From assembly GCA_002372505.1 (NCBI GenBank), contig DFGY01000069.1:1-13147 (forward strand): DNA of 13,147 nt, given 5' to 3'. Positions 1-6,697 of this stretch are shown here, one piece after another. The position numbers were made by a program, and so were the translations under genes. The DNA is from Firmicutes bacterium UBA3738. Lineage in GTDB: Bacteria; Bacillota; Clostridia; Peptostreptococcales; Anaerovoracaceae. Under the pieces are notes generated by a model. That model did not search any database and was not told the DNA's origin. It was given only the letters and a program-made list of their open reading frames with translations. Each line of letters begins with the position of its first letter. Within the stretch, counting starts at the first letter, position 1.

Positions 1-26
1 TGAGATTTCATCTTGTTCTTTGCCAT
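1..26 (-). CDS. rpmI: 50S ribosomal protein L35 (5' end only, cut by left edge)
   Basis: Only the first eight codons are inside the window: M-A-K-N-K-M-K-S plus two bases. This matches the conserved L35 start (M-x-K-x-K-M-K-[ST]-H). The start codon is preceded by AAGGAGG at 42-36, a strong ribosome binding site. It begins 23 nt after the infC stop on the same strand, the usual infC-rpmI-rplT order, so L35 is expected to be co-transcribed with IF3 and assembled into the large ribosomal subunit. The identification rests on a very short peptide plus gene order; the rest of the gene and rplT should lie off the left edge. Confidence 0.85.
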
Positions 27-49
27 TTTTAAACTCCTCCTTTTATGCT

Positions 50-565
50 TTATTTCTTCTTCGGTGACAGGAACATGGTCAGACTCCTGCCTTCGAATTT
101 TGGTTTCTTTTCTACATCAGCTACTTCAGATACAACTTCCGCAAACTGCTCCATTACCTCGAAGCCTCTTGACTTGTAGTCACGCTCTCTTCCTCTGAAC
201 CTTAATGTAACCTTTACTTTGTCCCCTGCCTTAAGGAATTTGCTGGCTGTGTTGGCCTTAACCTGAATGTCGTGTTCCTCGATGAAGGTACTAAGCCTGA
301 TTTCCTTAACCTGAGTCTGAGTCTGCTTCTTCTTGGCTTCCTTTTCTTTTTTCTGCTGATCGTAACGGAACTTTCCGTAATCAAGAATCTTGCACACCGG
401 CGGATCTGCGTTGGGCGATACACATACAAGATCCAGATTCTTTTCCTCAGCTATTCTGAGAGCTTCATCTCTGGACAGTATCCCCAGCTGTTCGCCGTCG
501 TCTGAAATAACTCTGAATTTGCTGCCGCGAATTTCTTCGTTTACCGGCCTGTTATCCTTGCTAAT
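50..565 (-). CDS. infC: Translation initiation factor IF-3, starting at an AUU codon
   Basis: IF3 binds the 30S subunit, prevents premature 50S joining and checks start codon and initiator tRNA. The product is 171 aa, a normal length. The N-domain begins with S-K-D-N-R-P-V-N-E-E-I-R and ends with the family signature K-I-L-D-Y-G-K-F-R-Y-D-Q-Q-K-K; a Lys/Glu-rich linker (about residues 70-83) joins a C-domain containing V-K-E-I-R-L and G-D-K-V-K-V. I place the start at ATT (565-563) because AAGGAGGTG (581-573) sits 7 nt upstream and no ATG or GTG fits. Starting further upstream, at the in-frame TTG (604-602), would add 13 non-homologous residues that cover the ribosome binding site and terminator. 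AUU is the known start of infC in many bacteria and lets IF3 repress its own synthesis. First gene of the infC-rpmI operon, behind an attenuated leader. Confidence 0.97.
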   Translation of the reverse strand: MSKDNRPVNEEIRGSKFRVISDDGEQLGILSRDEALRIAEEKNLDLVCVSPNADPPVCKILDYGKFRYDQQKKEKEAKKKQTQTQVKEIRLSTFIEEHDIQVKANTASKFLKAGDKVKVTLRFRGRERDYKSRGFEVMEQFAEVVSEVADVEKKPKFEGRSLTMFLSPKKK

Positions 566-572
566 TGTACCG

Positions 573-581
573 CACCTCCTT
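573..581 (-). promoter_or_regulatory. Ribosome binding site that fixes the infC AUU start
   Basis: AAGGAGGTG on the minus strand matches the 16S rRNA 3' end closely and ends 7 nt before the ATT codon that begins the conserved IF3 N-terminus. No other start codon lies at a usable distance. A strong site is expected to compensate for a weak AUU start. Confidence 0.9.
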
Positions 582-729
582 ACAAAATAAATAAGCGGAT
601 CCAATAGTTATCCGCTCAACCGAACCGACGCAAGGTAACATTCCCTATTTGCCGGAATACATTTCTGTTATTAACCCAGTCAGCTTTCGCCAAAAAGGTG
701 AGAAGCGGATAACTTCTTCTTGAAATTAC
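582..729 (-). promoter_or_regulatory. L20-type attenuated leader of the infC operon
   Basis: Leader between the predicted transcription start (about 729) and the infC ribosome binding site. Three mutually exclusive pairings are visible. GTTATCCGCT (713-704) is the exact complement of AGCGGATAAC (616-607), an antiterminator of at least 10 bp. The terminator pairs 616-610 with 600-594. A local hairpin AGAAG (717-713) with CTTCT (705-701) would hide the antiterminator arm. Between the arms lies a GCGAAAGC mini-hairpin (690-683). In Bacillus subtilis ribosomal protein L20 is known to bind such a leader and promote termination; this layout fits that L20_leader class, but I infer L20 as ligand from gene order and structure, not from a covariance match. 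Confidence 0.8.
584..618 (-). terminator. Intrinsic terminator (attenuator) in the infC leader
   Basis: On the minus strand AGCGGAT (616-610) pairs with ATCCGCT (600-594), a perfect 7-bp GC-rich stem extendable by a G-U and a U-A pair, closed by a 9-nt loop (AACTATTGG). It is followed at once by TTATTTATTTT, a U-rich tract. It lies just ahead of the infC ribosome binding site, so it would stop transcription before the operon. Its 5' arm is shared with a competing upstream pairing. Confidence 0.85.
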
Positions 730-735
730 CCGCTT

Positions 736-764
736 ACTATATACGAACTATCTACGTTTGTCAA
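736..764 (-). promoter_or_regulatory. Sigma-A type promoter of infC-rpmI operon
   Basis: Consensus -35 TTGACA (764-759), 17-nt spacer, -10 TATAGT (741-736), giving a start near 729. This is the best promoter match in the window, as expected for a highly expressed ribosomal operon that is then throttled by attenuation. Confidence 0.88.
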
Positions 765-778
765 CTATATTTGACAAA
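757..778. repeat. Perfect inverted repeat over the infC -35 element
   Basis: TTTGTCAA and TTGACAAA, 8-bp perfect arms separated by 6 bp. One arm contains the entire -35 hexamer of the infC promoter. Symmetry of this kind can be an operator, but because one arm is largely the -35 itself the symmetry may be partly fortuitous. Confidence 0.6.
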
Positions 779-803
779 TAATGATTCGAATAAAGTTCAA
801 CTT

Positions 804-1181
804 TTACAGCTCCTTAACCCAAAGGCCGTGAAGGTTGCACAGTTCATAAACTGCAACGGGCTTATCCTCGCCTACTACGAATGTAGCCTTAGGCTCTACA
901 CCGGCCTCAAGCTTTTTCATCTGGCCGCCCTTTTCGGTTTCAAGATATATGAACTGAATGTGGTGCTCTTCCAGCATGGGATGCTCAGTCTCACCGATAA
1001 CAACTTCTATTTTGTCACCGTCTACAGTGACAGCCGGTACGTGCTTTTCCACTGCCGCATCTTCCGTATTTGCCTTCATTTCCATCATAGGCTCGCCGCA
1101 GCATACTACCGGCACGCCCTTATCTTCAACCATCTGTATTACGTTTCCGCAATGTGAACATTTAAAAAATTTAGTTTTCAT
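804..1181 (-). CDS. dfx: Desulfoferrodoxin / two-iron superoxide reductase
   Basis: Cytoplasmic enzyme that reduces superoxide to hydrogen peroxide without making oxygen, a hallmark of anaerobes; electrons usually come from rubredoxin. The 125-aa product has both metal sites. Residues 1-36 form a desulforedoxin-like domain with C8-x2-C11 and the C27-C28 pair for the Fe(Cys)4 centre. The catalytic domain has the E45-K46-H47-V48-P49 loop, H67 (H-P-M), H73, and C115-N-L-H118, the expected His4Cys ligands of the active iron. The ATG at 1181 was chosen because AAAGGAG is 9 nt upstream; the in-frame TTG at 1187 lies too close to it. It is probably monocistronic: its nearest neighbours on the same strand are addA upstream, 122 nt away, and infC downstream with its own promoter. 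I see no rubredoxin gene nearby. Confidence 0.96.
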   Translation of the reverse strand: MKTKFFKCSHCGNVIQMVEDKGVPVVCCGEPMMEMKANTEDAAVEKHVPAVTVDGDKIEVVIGETEHPMLEEHHIQFIYLETEKGGQMKKLEAGVEPKATFVVGEDKPVAVYELCNLHGLWVKEL

Positions 1182-1190
1182 AATCAATAT

Positions 1191-1197
1191 CTCCTTT
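1191..1197 (-). promoter_or_regulatory. Ribosome binding site selecting the ATG start of dfx
   Basis: An AAAGGAG-like purine run lies about 9-10 nt from ATG at 1181 but only 3 nt from the alternative TTG at 1187. It therefore supports translation beginning at the ATG. Confidence 0.7.
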
Positions 1198-1220
1198 CGA
1201 TAATCTTTTCTGATGTCTGT

Positions 1221-1226
1221 ATTATA
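1221..1226 (-). promoter_or_regulatory. Candidate -10 element for dfx
   Basis: A perfect TATAAT, about 40 nt upstream of the dfx start, giving an expected start near 1214. No good -35 is found at 16-18 nt; a TTGACA at 1271-1266 is 39 nt away and cannot pair with it. The region is very AT-rich, so one perfect hexamer is modest evidence. Activator dependence is possible but not shown. Confidence 0.45.
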
Positions 1227-1261
1227 CCTTTTATACTTGTCTTTAATCTTTTAAAACTTAA

Positions 1262-1278
1262 TTCGTGTCAAATACGAA
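1262..1278. repeat. Small inverted repeat upstream of dfx
   Basis: TTCGT and ACGAA, 5-bp arms with a 7-bp centre, lying about 45 bp upstream of the candidate dfx -10 and just past the addA stop codon. It could be an operator for a redox-responsive regulator, but the arms are short and chance is not excluded. Confidence 0.25.
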
Positions 1279-1303
1279 CAATATTTATCAATATGTTTAT
1301 TTA

Positions 1304-4300
1304 CTATAGCATTACGCTTCTGCCTTCTTTAAACAGATAAAGATGGGCTTCGGCAACTTCCTTTCCTGTGGATTTCTCAAGGGCCTCTTTGTAAAGCTGC
1401 ATCTGCTCACGGTAAAGCTCCTCAATGCCCTGGGTATTGTAGTTTGTCTTGTAATCAACCAGAACCATCTTGCCATATTCTTCAAAGAAACAGTCAATGA
1501 CACCCTGGACGATGATTTCCTCTCCGTCCATGTCATGGAGAATTGTGAAATGTTTTTCCTTTTCCACTGTCTCTGCATTAGACGCCCGCCGGCCGATGTC
1601 GCTGTTAAAGAAGCCGGCAATCTGATTGATTCTCACAGCTGCCCCTTCTTCCTCGGTAAGATAGCTAGCCTCTACCAGTTTTTCAATGGTGGATTTAATA
1701 TAGCCTAGGGCATCGACAGTGCTAGTCTGCATTAGCCTGCTGCACTCACCAAAATCCAGATGCTCCATTACAGTATGCATAATGGTTCCGAGAGGCGCCC
1801 CGGAAATCTTTGAAGCATCGGCTGCAAAGTCGGGCACTTTAAGGTCGTACCTGTGAGAGTCACCTGCATTGAGCTCCGTTACGGAATACTTGGTCTTTCT
1901 TTCCAGATCCTTAAGATATGGATATTCAAAAGAAAGACGTCCAGCCAGTTCATCATTGGCTGCTGAAGGTGTATAGCCCTCCAGAGCCGCAATTCTCTCG
2001 TAGCGGTTAAGAGACTCATCAATGTCGTAGCTGCTGTCTGTAAGTTCATCCATGCTGTGGACGATCATTTCCGTTATGCCTTCATCTATAACGGGAGCAA
2101 TAAGTCTGAGATAAGATTTACTGTCAGGCACGCCGGGAGTGAATGGTTTCTCGGCCCATTTCCCATCGGTGCCTACCATTATAAGCTTTTCCTTGGCCCG
2201 GGTGAGAGCAACGTAGAGAATCCTGATTTCCTCTTCCATGCTCTTGGCTTGCTCCATGCTTGTTATAACATTTTGGAGAATTGTTTTTCTCTTGTACTTT
2301 TCCTCCAGATTCACATACTGCATGGCGTAGCCCATATCCCTGTGCCATATGCCATAAGAATCGTTTATATCTTTTGTAACGCCCTGGCCCAGTCCGGCAA
2401 CAATAACCACGGGGAATTCAAGTCCCTTGCTCTTGTGAATGGTCATAATCCTAACTGTGTCGTCACCCTCGGAAGAATCCATTGCCTGTCCCGTGTCAAT
2501 TTTGTCCTTGGCGTTTTCAATGTATCTGATGAGGCCATGAAGACTGGAGAAGCTGCCGGAGGCATATTTAGATGCGGTAGAAACAAAGTTTCTCAGGTTC
2601 GCCTGTCTTCTTTCTCCCGCCGGCAGAGCACCTGCATAGTTGTAGTATCCCGTCTCCACAAGAAGGTCCCAGGCCAGTTCATCAACGGGAGTATAGGCCT
2701 GCTTCTCGCCGTATTTGTCGAGAAAATCAAGTACGCCTCTAACCTTCTTCTGAAGATTCTCGTCCACCGGCTCGTCTTCCTCGGCTCCGTAATTTATAAA
2801 TGCCTCATGATAATAAGACGTCTTGTCGTAGAGTCTTATCTTTATTAAATCATCAATGGAAAAGTCAAAGCACGGCATTCTCAGAACCGAAAGGAGCGGA
2901 ATGTCCTGCCTGCGGTTATCTATGACTCTGAGCAAATCCAGAAATGAAGATATTTCTATTGTGTTAAAGTAGCCGCTGTTATCGTCAATGTATGCGTCGA
3001 TGCCGGCAGACATGAGTGCTTCGTAATATAGCTCGGCTCTGTTTTTCGCGTTGCGGATGAGAATGACTATGTCTCTCTTTTCAACCTGGCGCACAGTCTG
3101 CTGTTTGGAATCGTATATCTCTTTTCCAAGATTCTCCCGGACAAGATTCGCCACCAGCCTTGCCTCTATTTCCGTATCCTTAAGCTTTGCAAGTTCTTCA
3201 TCATCGATTTCACTTTTCTCAAAGAGATCCATTACGTGAAGTTCGGATTTATGACTGATTTCGCCTTCGTAACTATCTCCCAGATAGAGCATGGCGTCCT
3301 CGTCGTAATCCTCCATTAAATCCTTGAAAATGTCGTTTACCGTATCTATGACGCTCTTCTTGCTCCTGAAGTTGCTGTTCAGGTCAATTTTTTCGCCCTC
3401 GGAATCTTCTTCCTTGTAATCTCTGTAGCGAGCTTTAAAAATATCCGGCTCAGCCATTCTGAAGCCGTAGATGCTTTGCTTAATGTCACCTACCATGAAG
3501 AGATTGTCCGGTCTTTTAATGGCGGCAATAATTGCTTCCTGCAGATAGTTGCTGTCCTGATATTCGTCAACGAAAATGTAATCGTACTTTTCGCGGATCT
3601 CACTGCAGACATTCTCGTCTTTTAATATATTAATGGCGTAGTGATTGGAGTCGGCAAAATCCATGACCCCGCGCTTTATCTTCTTCTGCGAATAGCTTTC
3701 CTCAAAGGCTGTGAGAATATTAAGCATAGCCTCCATGTAAGGAAGCGTTAGGCGCTGCACAGCCAGCTCATTTTCAAGGGTATCTTTGTAATAGTTCTTG
3801 GCAAGTTCATTTATAATTCCCTTGCCCTCATCCCTGTATCCTTTAAAAACTTCTTTATCGTCACCAAGCTTTTTAAGTTCGCCGGTGTTATTCATGCTTT
3901 CAAACTTATACGAAGAAATGATACCGTACACGTCTTTTACGTCGGCATCCTTTATGCTCTTTGCAAATTCCAGATCCGCGTAAACCTTTTCGTAGGTCTT
4001 TTTCTGCTCCTCCTCATCCAGATATTCCAGAGCCTGGCTCAGGACCTCCTCAGCTCTTTCTGCTTCAGCCTTTGTTACCTGGGCTACATATTCCTTTATC
4101 CGATTCTCGATTTCATCCTGGGAATCGATTACTGTGCGAAGCCAGCCAAGACCTTCAGGCATAGTCATGAGCCTGCCGTAAATGCTGATTAATTTATTCT
4201 TCAAATCCGTATCGCTGTCGTAGCGGCTAAAGGCGGTAATGTAATTGATTATCTCCGGGTCTTCCTCTTCGTAAATCTTATCGAAGACCTCATCCATAGC

Positions 4301-4705
4301 CTCAATCTGAAGAAGGGTCCCTTCGTCCGGATCTATTATGCTGAGATTGGGTTCAATGTCTATTATATAAAAATAGTCCCGTACAATATCAATTGCAAAG
4401 GAGTCGAAAGTGCTGATTGAAGATGTGGGAATCTTATCCAGCTGGCGCCTGAGCATGGCGCTCTTTGCCGGGTCCTCCTCAGCGGCCTTTGTAATGGCGT
4501 CTACTATTTTTTCCTTCATTTCCGCCGCCGCAGCCCGGGTGAAGGTCACAACGAGGAAGCGGTCAATAGGCACCCCTTCTTCTATTACAAGTCTCTTAAT
4601 TCTCTCAACTAAAACAGCGGTCTTTCCCGATCCGGCCGCAGCCGCAACCAGCAGATCGCTGCCACTTTGATCTATTACTTCTCTTTGTCTCTCAGTCCAA
4701 TTCAT
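1304..4705 (-). CDS. addA: ATP-dependent helicase/nuclease subunit A (AddA)
   Basis: AddA is the UvrD-like 3'-5' helicase plus RecB-type nuclease subunit of AddAB, which resects double-strand breaks and loads RecA. The 1133-aa product is complete though slightly short for a family of about 1200 residues. Motifs in order: Walker A A-A-A-G-S-G-K-T (22-29), S-I-S-T-F-D-S-F-A (96-104), D-E-Y-Q-D (380-384), G-D-I-K-Q-S-I-Y-G-F-R (406-416), N-F-R-S (445-448), T-I-H-K-S-K-G-L-E-F (755-764), Y-V-A-L-T-R-A-K (831-838). The C-terminal nuclease keeps H977, G-V-I-D1071 and D1084-Y-K1086-T. The start is fixed by the conserved W-T-x-x-Q opening; no good ribosome binding site precedes it and a -10 lies 6 nt upstream, suggesting a leaderless mRNA. 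AddB, normally just upstream, is absent: the next gene is divergent gpmI. Confidence 0.97.
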   Translation of the reverse strand: MNWTERQREVIDQSGSDLLVAAAAGSGKTAVLVERIKRLVIEEGVPIDRFLVVTFTRAAAAEMKEKIVDAITKAAEEDPAKSAMLRRQLDKIPTSSISTFDSFAIDIVRDYFYIIDIEPNLSIIDPDEGTLLQIEAMDEVFDKIYEEEDPEIINYITAFSRYDSDTDLKNKLISIYGRLMTMPEGLGWLRTVIDSQDEIENRIKEYVAQVTKAEAERAEEVLSQALEYLDEEEQKKTYEKVYADLEFAKSIKDADVKDVYGIISSYKFESMNNTGELKKLGDDKEVFKGYRDEGKGIINELAKNYYKDTLENELAVQRLTLPYMEAMLNILTAFEESYSQKKIKRGVMDFADSNHYAINILKDENVCSEIREKYDYIFVDEYQDSNYLQEAIIAAIKRPDNLFMVGDIKQSIYGFRMAEPDIFKARYRDYKEEDSEGEKIDLNSNFRSKKSVIDTVNDIFKDLMEDYDEDAMLYLGDSYEGEISHKSELHVMDLFEKSEIDDEELAKLKDTEIEARLVANLVRENLGKEIYDSKQQTVRQVEKRDIVILIRNAKNRAELYYEALMSAGIDAYIDDNSGYFNTIEISSFLDLLRVIDNRRQDIPLLSVLRMPCFDFSIDDLIKIRLYDKTSYYHEAFINYGAEEDEPVDENLQKKVRGVLDFLDKYGEKQAYTPVDELAWDLLVETGYYNYAGALPAGERRQANLRNFVSTASKYASGSFSSLHGLIRYIENAKDKIDTGQAMDSSEGDDTVRIMTIHKSKGLEFPVVIVAGLGQGVTKDINDSYGIWHRDMGYAMQYVNLEEKYKRKTILQNVITSMEQAKSMEEEIRILYVALTRAKEKLIMVGTDGKWAEKPFTPGVPDSKSYLRLIAPVIDEGITEMIVHSMDELTDSSYDIDESLNRYERIAALEGYTPSAANDELAGRLSFEYPYLKDLERKTKYSVTELNAGDSHRYDLKVPDFAADASKISGAPLGTIMHTVMEHLDFGECSRLMQTSTVDALGYIKSTIEKLVEASYLTEEEGAAVRINQIAGFFNSDIGRRASNAETVEKEKHFTILHDMDGEEIIVQGVIDCFFEEYGKMVLVDYKTNYNTQGIEELYREQMQLYKEALEKSTGKEVAEAHLYLFKEGRSVML

Positions 4706-4711
4706 GAGCCT

Positions 4712-4717
4712 ATTATA
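4712..4717 (-). promoter_or_regulatory. Extended -10 promoter of addA, leaderless arrangement
   Basis: TGTTATAAT on the minus strand is a perfect extended -10 (TGn-TATAAT); the hexamer occupies 4717-4712. Only 6 nt (AGGCTC) separate it from the addA ATG, so transcription is expected to begin at or within a base or two of the A of the start codon. A weak -35 candidate, TTGCGA, lies 16 nt upstream. Confidence 0.7.
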
Positions 4718-4744
4718 ACATCATGGTCTAAATTCGCAAAACTA

Positions 4745-4753
4745 TGTTATAAT
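4745..4753 (+). promoter_or_regulatory. Extended -10 promoter of gpmI
   Basis: TGTTATAAT, a perfect extended -10, with the hexamer at 4748-4753 and expected start near 4760. No convincing -35 is seen 17 nt upstream, in keeping with an extended -10 promoter. The resulting 5' leader of about 19 nt holds the gpmI ribosome binding site TGAGGT (4766-4771). Confidence 0.7.
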
Positions 4754-4778
4754 CATAATCAGAAATGAGGTAAATGAC

Positions 4779-6305
4779 ATGAAAGAATTTAAAAGACCAA
4801 CCATGCTACTTATTATGGACGGTTTCGGAATAAATCCCGAGACTCACGGTAACGCCATTGCTCAGGCGAAAAAACCAAATCTGGACAAGATATTTTCCAG
4901 TTATCCAATGACACAGATTGCAGCCAGCGGCAAGGACGTTGGCCTGCCTGATGGCCAGATGGGTAATTCCGAAGTCGGTCACCTTAATATAGGAGCCGGA
5001 AGAATTATATATCAGGAGCTGACCAACATTACAAATCACATTGAAGACGGCAGCTTCTTTGACAACGATGCACTAAACGAGGTAATGGATCACGTTATTA
5101 AAAACGACTCCACCCTTCACGCCTGCGGCCTCCTCTCAGACGGCGGCGTCCATTCCCACATCACCCACCTCTTCGCCCTTATAGATATGGCCAAGGAGAA
5201 AGGTGTAAAGGACATGGTCATTCACTGCTTCTTAGATGGCCGTGACGTGCCTCCCAGATGCGCCCTTAACTACACAAATGAGCTGGAGGCTCATATGAAG
5301 AAAGTGGGCCTTGGAAGAATCGGTGTTATCTCCGGCAGATACTACGCCATGGACAGAGACAAAAGATGGGACAGAGTGCAGAAGGCTTACGACGCAATGA
5401 CATTAGGCGAAGGCGACACAGCGGAAAATCCCACACAGGCAATTAAGAATTCCTACAGCCGCAAGGTTGACGATGAATTCCTGGTGCCCTGCGTAATTGA
5501 CGATACTGCTATGGTCAGTGACGGCGACGGAATGGTAATGTACAACTTCCGCCCGGACAGAGCCAGGGAAATCACCCGCGCCTTTGTTGATGATGCCTTC
5601 GACGGATTTGAAAGAACAAAGAAAATAGACAATCTATGCTACGTCTGCATGACCCAGTACGACGCAACCATGCCTAATGTGCAAATTGCATATCCTCCGG
5701 AGCACTACAGCAACACTCTGGGAGAATACATTTCATCCCTGGGAATGAAGCAGCTGAGAATAGCCGAGACGGAAAAGTACGCCCACGTAACATTCTTCTT
5801 TAACGGCGGCGTGGAAGAACCCAACAAAGACGAGGACCGCATTCTGGTCCCCTCACCTAAGGTTGCCACCTACGACATGCAGCCTGAGATGAGCGCCTTT
5901 GAGGTTACGGACAAAGTCCTTGAGGCCATCGGCTCCGATAATTACGATGTAATAATTCTTAACTTTGCCAACGCCGACATGGTGGGACACACCGGCGTAA
6001 TGGATGCAGCGGTAAAAGCCATCGAAGCAATTGATGAGTGCATCGGTAAAATCACAGGTGCCATCCTTGAAAAAGGCGGTCAGATTTTCCTCACTGCAGA
6101 TCACGGCAACGCAGACACAATGATAGGACCTCACGACGAAGTTATTACTTCCCACTCACTTAACCCGGTGCCCTTCGTTCACATTGCGGAAAACAGTCCG
6201 GGAGTGAGAGACGGTGGCAGACTTGCAGACATTGCCCCGACTATGCTGGAGTCTATGGGAATAGAAATCCCTGCTGAAATGACAGGAAAGAGCTTGCTGA
6301 AATGA
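4779..6305 (+). CDS. gpmI: 2,3-bisphosphoglycerate-independent phosphoglycerate mutase
   Basis: Interconverts 3- and 2-phosphoglycerate in glycolysis using two Mn ions and a phosphoserine intermediate; cytoplasmic. At 508 aa the length is typical. The alkaline-phosphatase-like domain opens with L-L-I-M-D14-G-F-G (metal ligand D14) and carries the nucleophile in G-Q-M-G-N-S64-E-V-G-H. The inserted transferase domain includes D-G-R-D-V-P-P and F-R-P-D-R-A-R. The C-terminal metal ligands are in N-A-D-M-V-G-H-T-G, T-A-D441-H442-G-N and T-S-H459-S. The ATG at 4779 follows AGG by 8 nt. It is transcribed away from addA and its stop overlaps the next ATG. Unlike the common gap-pgk-tpiA-gpmI-eno cluster it stands apart from other glycolytic genes here. 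Confidence 0.98.
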   Translation: MKEFKRPTMLLIMDGFGINPETHGNAIAQAKKPNLDKIFSSYPMTQIAASGKDVGLPDGQMGNSEVGHLNIGAGRIIYQELTNITNHIEDGSFFDNDALNEVMDHVIKNDSTLHACGLLSDGGVHSHITHLFALIDMAKEKGVKDMVIHCFLDGRDVPPRCALNYTNELEAHMKKVGLGRIGVISGRYYAMDRDKRWDRVQKAYDAMTLGEGDTAENPTQAIKNSYSRKVDDEFLVPCVIDDTAMVSDGDGMVMYNFRPDRAREITRAFVDDAFDGFERTKKIDNLCYVCMTQYDATMPNVQIAYPPEHYSNTLGEYISSLGMKQLRIAETEKYAHVTFFFNGGVEEPNKDEDRILVPSPKVATYDMQPEMSAFEVTDKVLEAIGSDNYDVIILNFANADMVGHTGVMDAAVKAIEAIDECIGKITGAILEKGGQIFLTADHGNADTMIGPHDEVITSHSLNPVPFVHIAENSPGVRDGGRLADIAPTMLESMGIEIPAEMTGKSLLK

Positions 6306-6697
6306 ATTCAAAGAAGTTAATGATATCAATTACGGCTATGTCCGTCATACTGGTGGCAGTGGTAATGATGTTCGTCCACAGCACAAAGCCCAAGGATCCG
6401 GAGCCCATGGAAATTACTGCGGATGCCTTTGCCATAGGCACCTGGGAGACAACGAGCCATATTAGCGCAGATGGCACTGACCACGTTAAACTCACCTTCG
6501 ATAAAAACGGGGATGCTGAAGGATACTTTGGAAAATACAAATTCGAAGGTACCTGGCAGCAGAAAACTGAATCAGAAATAGCCATATATAATAACAAGGA
6601 CGAAAAAATTTACATCGGCTCCCTTGTGGATGAAATGCTAAGGCTTGCCAGTGTAAACATGACGGACTCTATGACCTGGGTCCTTGCAAAGAAATAG
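6302..6697 (+). CDS. Small membrane-anchored protein of unknown function
   Basis: 131 aa. Residues 1-5 are short and basic (N-S-K-K), followed by one hydrophobic segment (about 6-25) and a polar outer domain, so it is probably tethered to the membrane with its C-terminus outside; there is no lipobox cysteine and no obvious cleavage site. The outer domain alternates short beta-like stretches with the pattern G-T-W (46-48), L-T-F-D-x-N-G-D-A-x-G (64-74), F-E-G-T-W (81-85) and an I-x-I-Y strand. This resembles small lipocalin-like or DUF-type beta barrels found in clostridial cell-surface proteins, but the resemblance is by eye only. Its ATG overlaps the gpmI TGA (ATGA) and it lacks a good ribosome binding site of its own, implying translational coupling to gpmI. 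Its last 29 bp overlap the convergent flavoprotein gene. Confidence 0.8.
   Translation: MNSKKLMISITAMSVILVAVVMMFVHSTKPKDPEPMEITADAFAIGTWETTSHISADGTDHVKLTFDKNGDAEGYFGKYKFEGTWQQKTESEIAIYNNKDEKIYIGSLVDEMLRLASVNMTDSMTWVLAKK

Larger units (their letters stand above)
4712..4753. repeat. Perfect 10-bp inverted repeat containing both divergent -10 elements
   Basis: ATTATAACAT (4712-4721) and ATGTTATAAT (4744-4753) are exact reverse complements 22 bp apart. Each arm holds the extended -10 of one of the two divergent promoters. Some symmetry is expected from two consensus promoters; an exact 10-bp match goes a little beyond that. Confidence 0.7.

Noticed and set aside
720..1157. A 145-codon plus-strand frame.
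   Set aside because: It lies opposite the superoxide reductase gene and the infC promoter region, whose products and signals are clear; its own translation shows no family features.
1221..1271. Pairing of TTGACA (1271-1266) with TATAAT (1226-1221) as the dfx promoter.
   Set aside because: The spacing is 39 nt, far outside the 16-18 nt range.
2057..2848. A 263-codon plus-strand frame inside addA.
   Set aside because: Antisense shadow of addA; the addA strand has all helicase motifs through this stretch.
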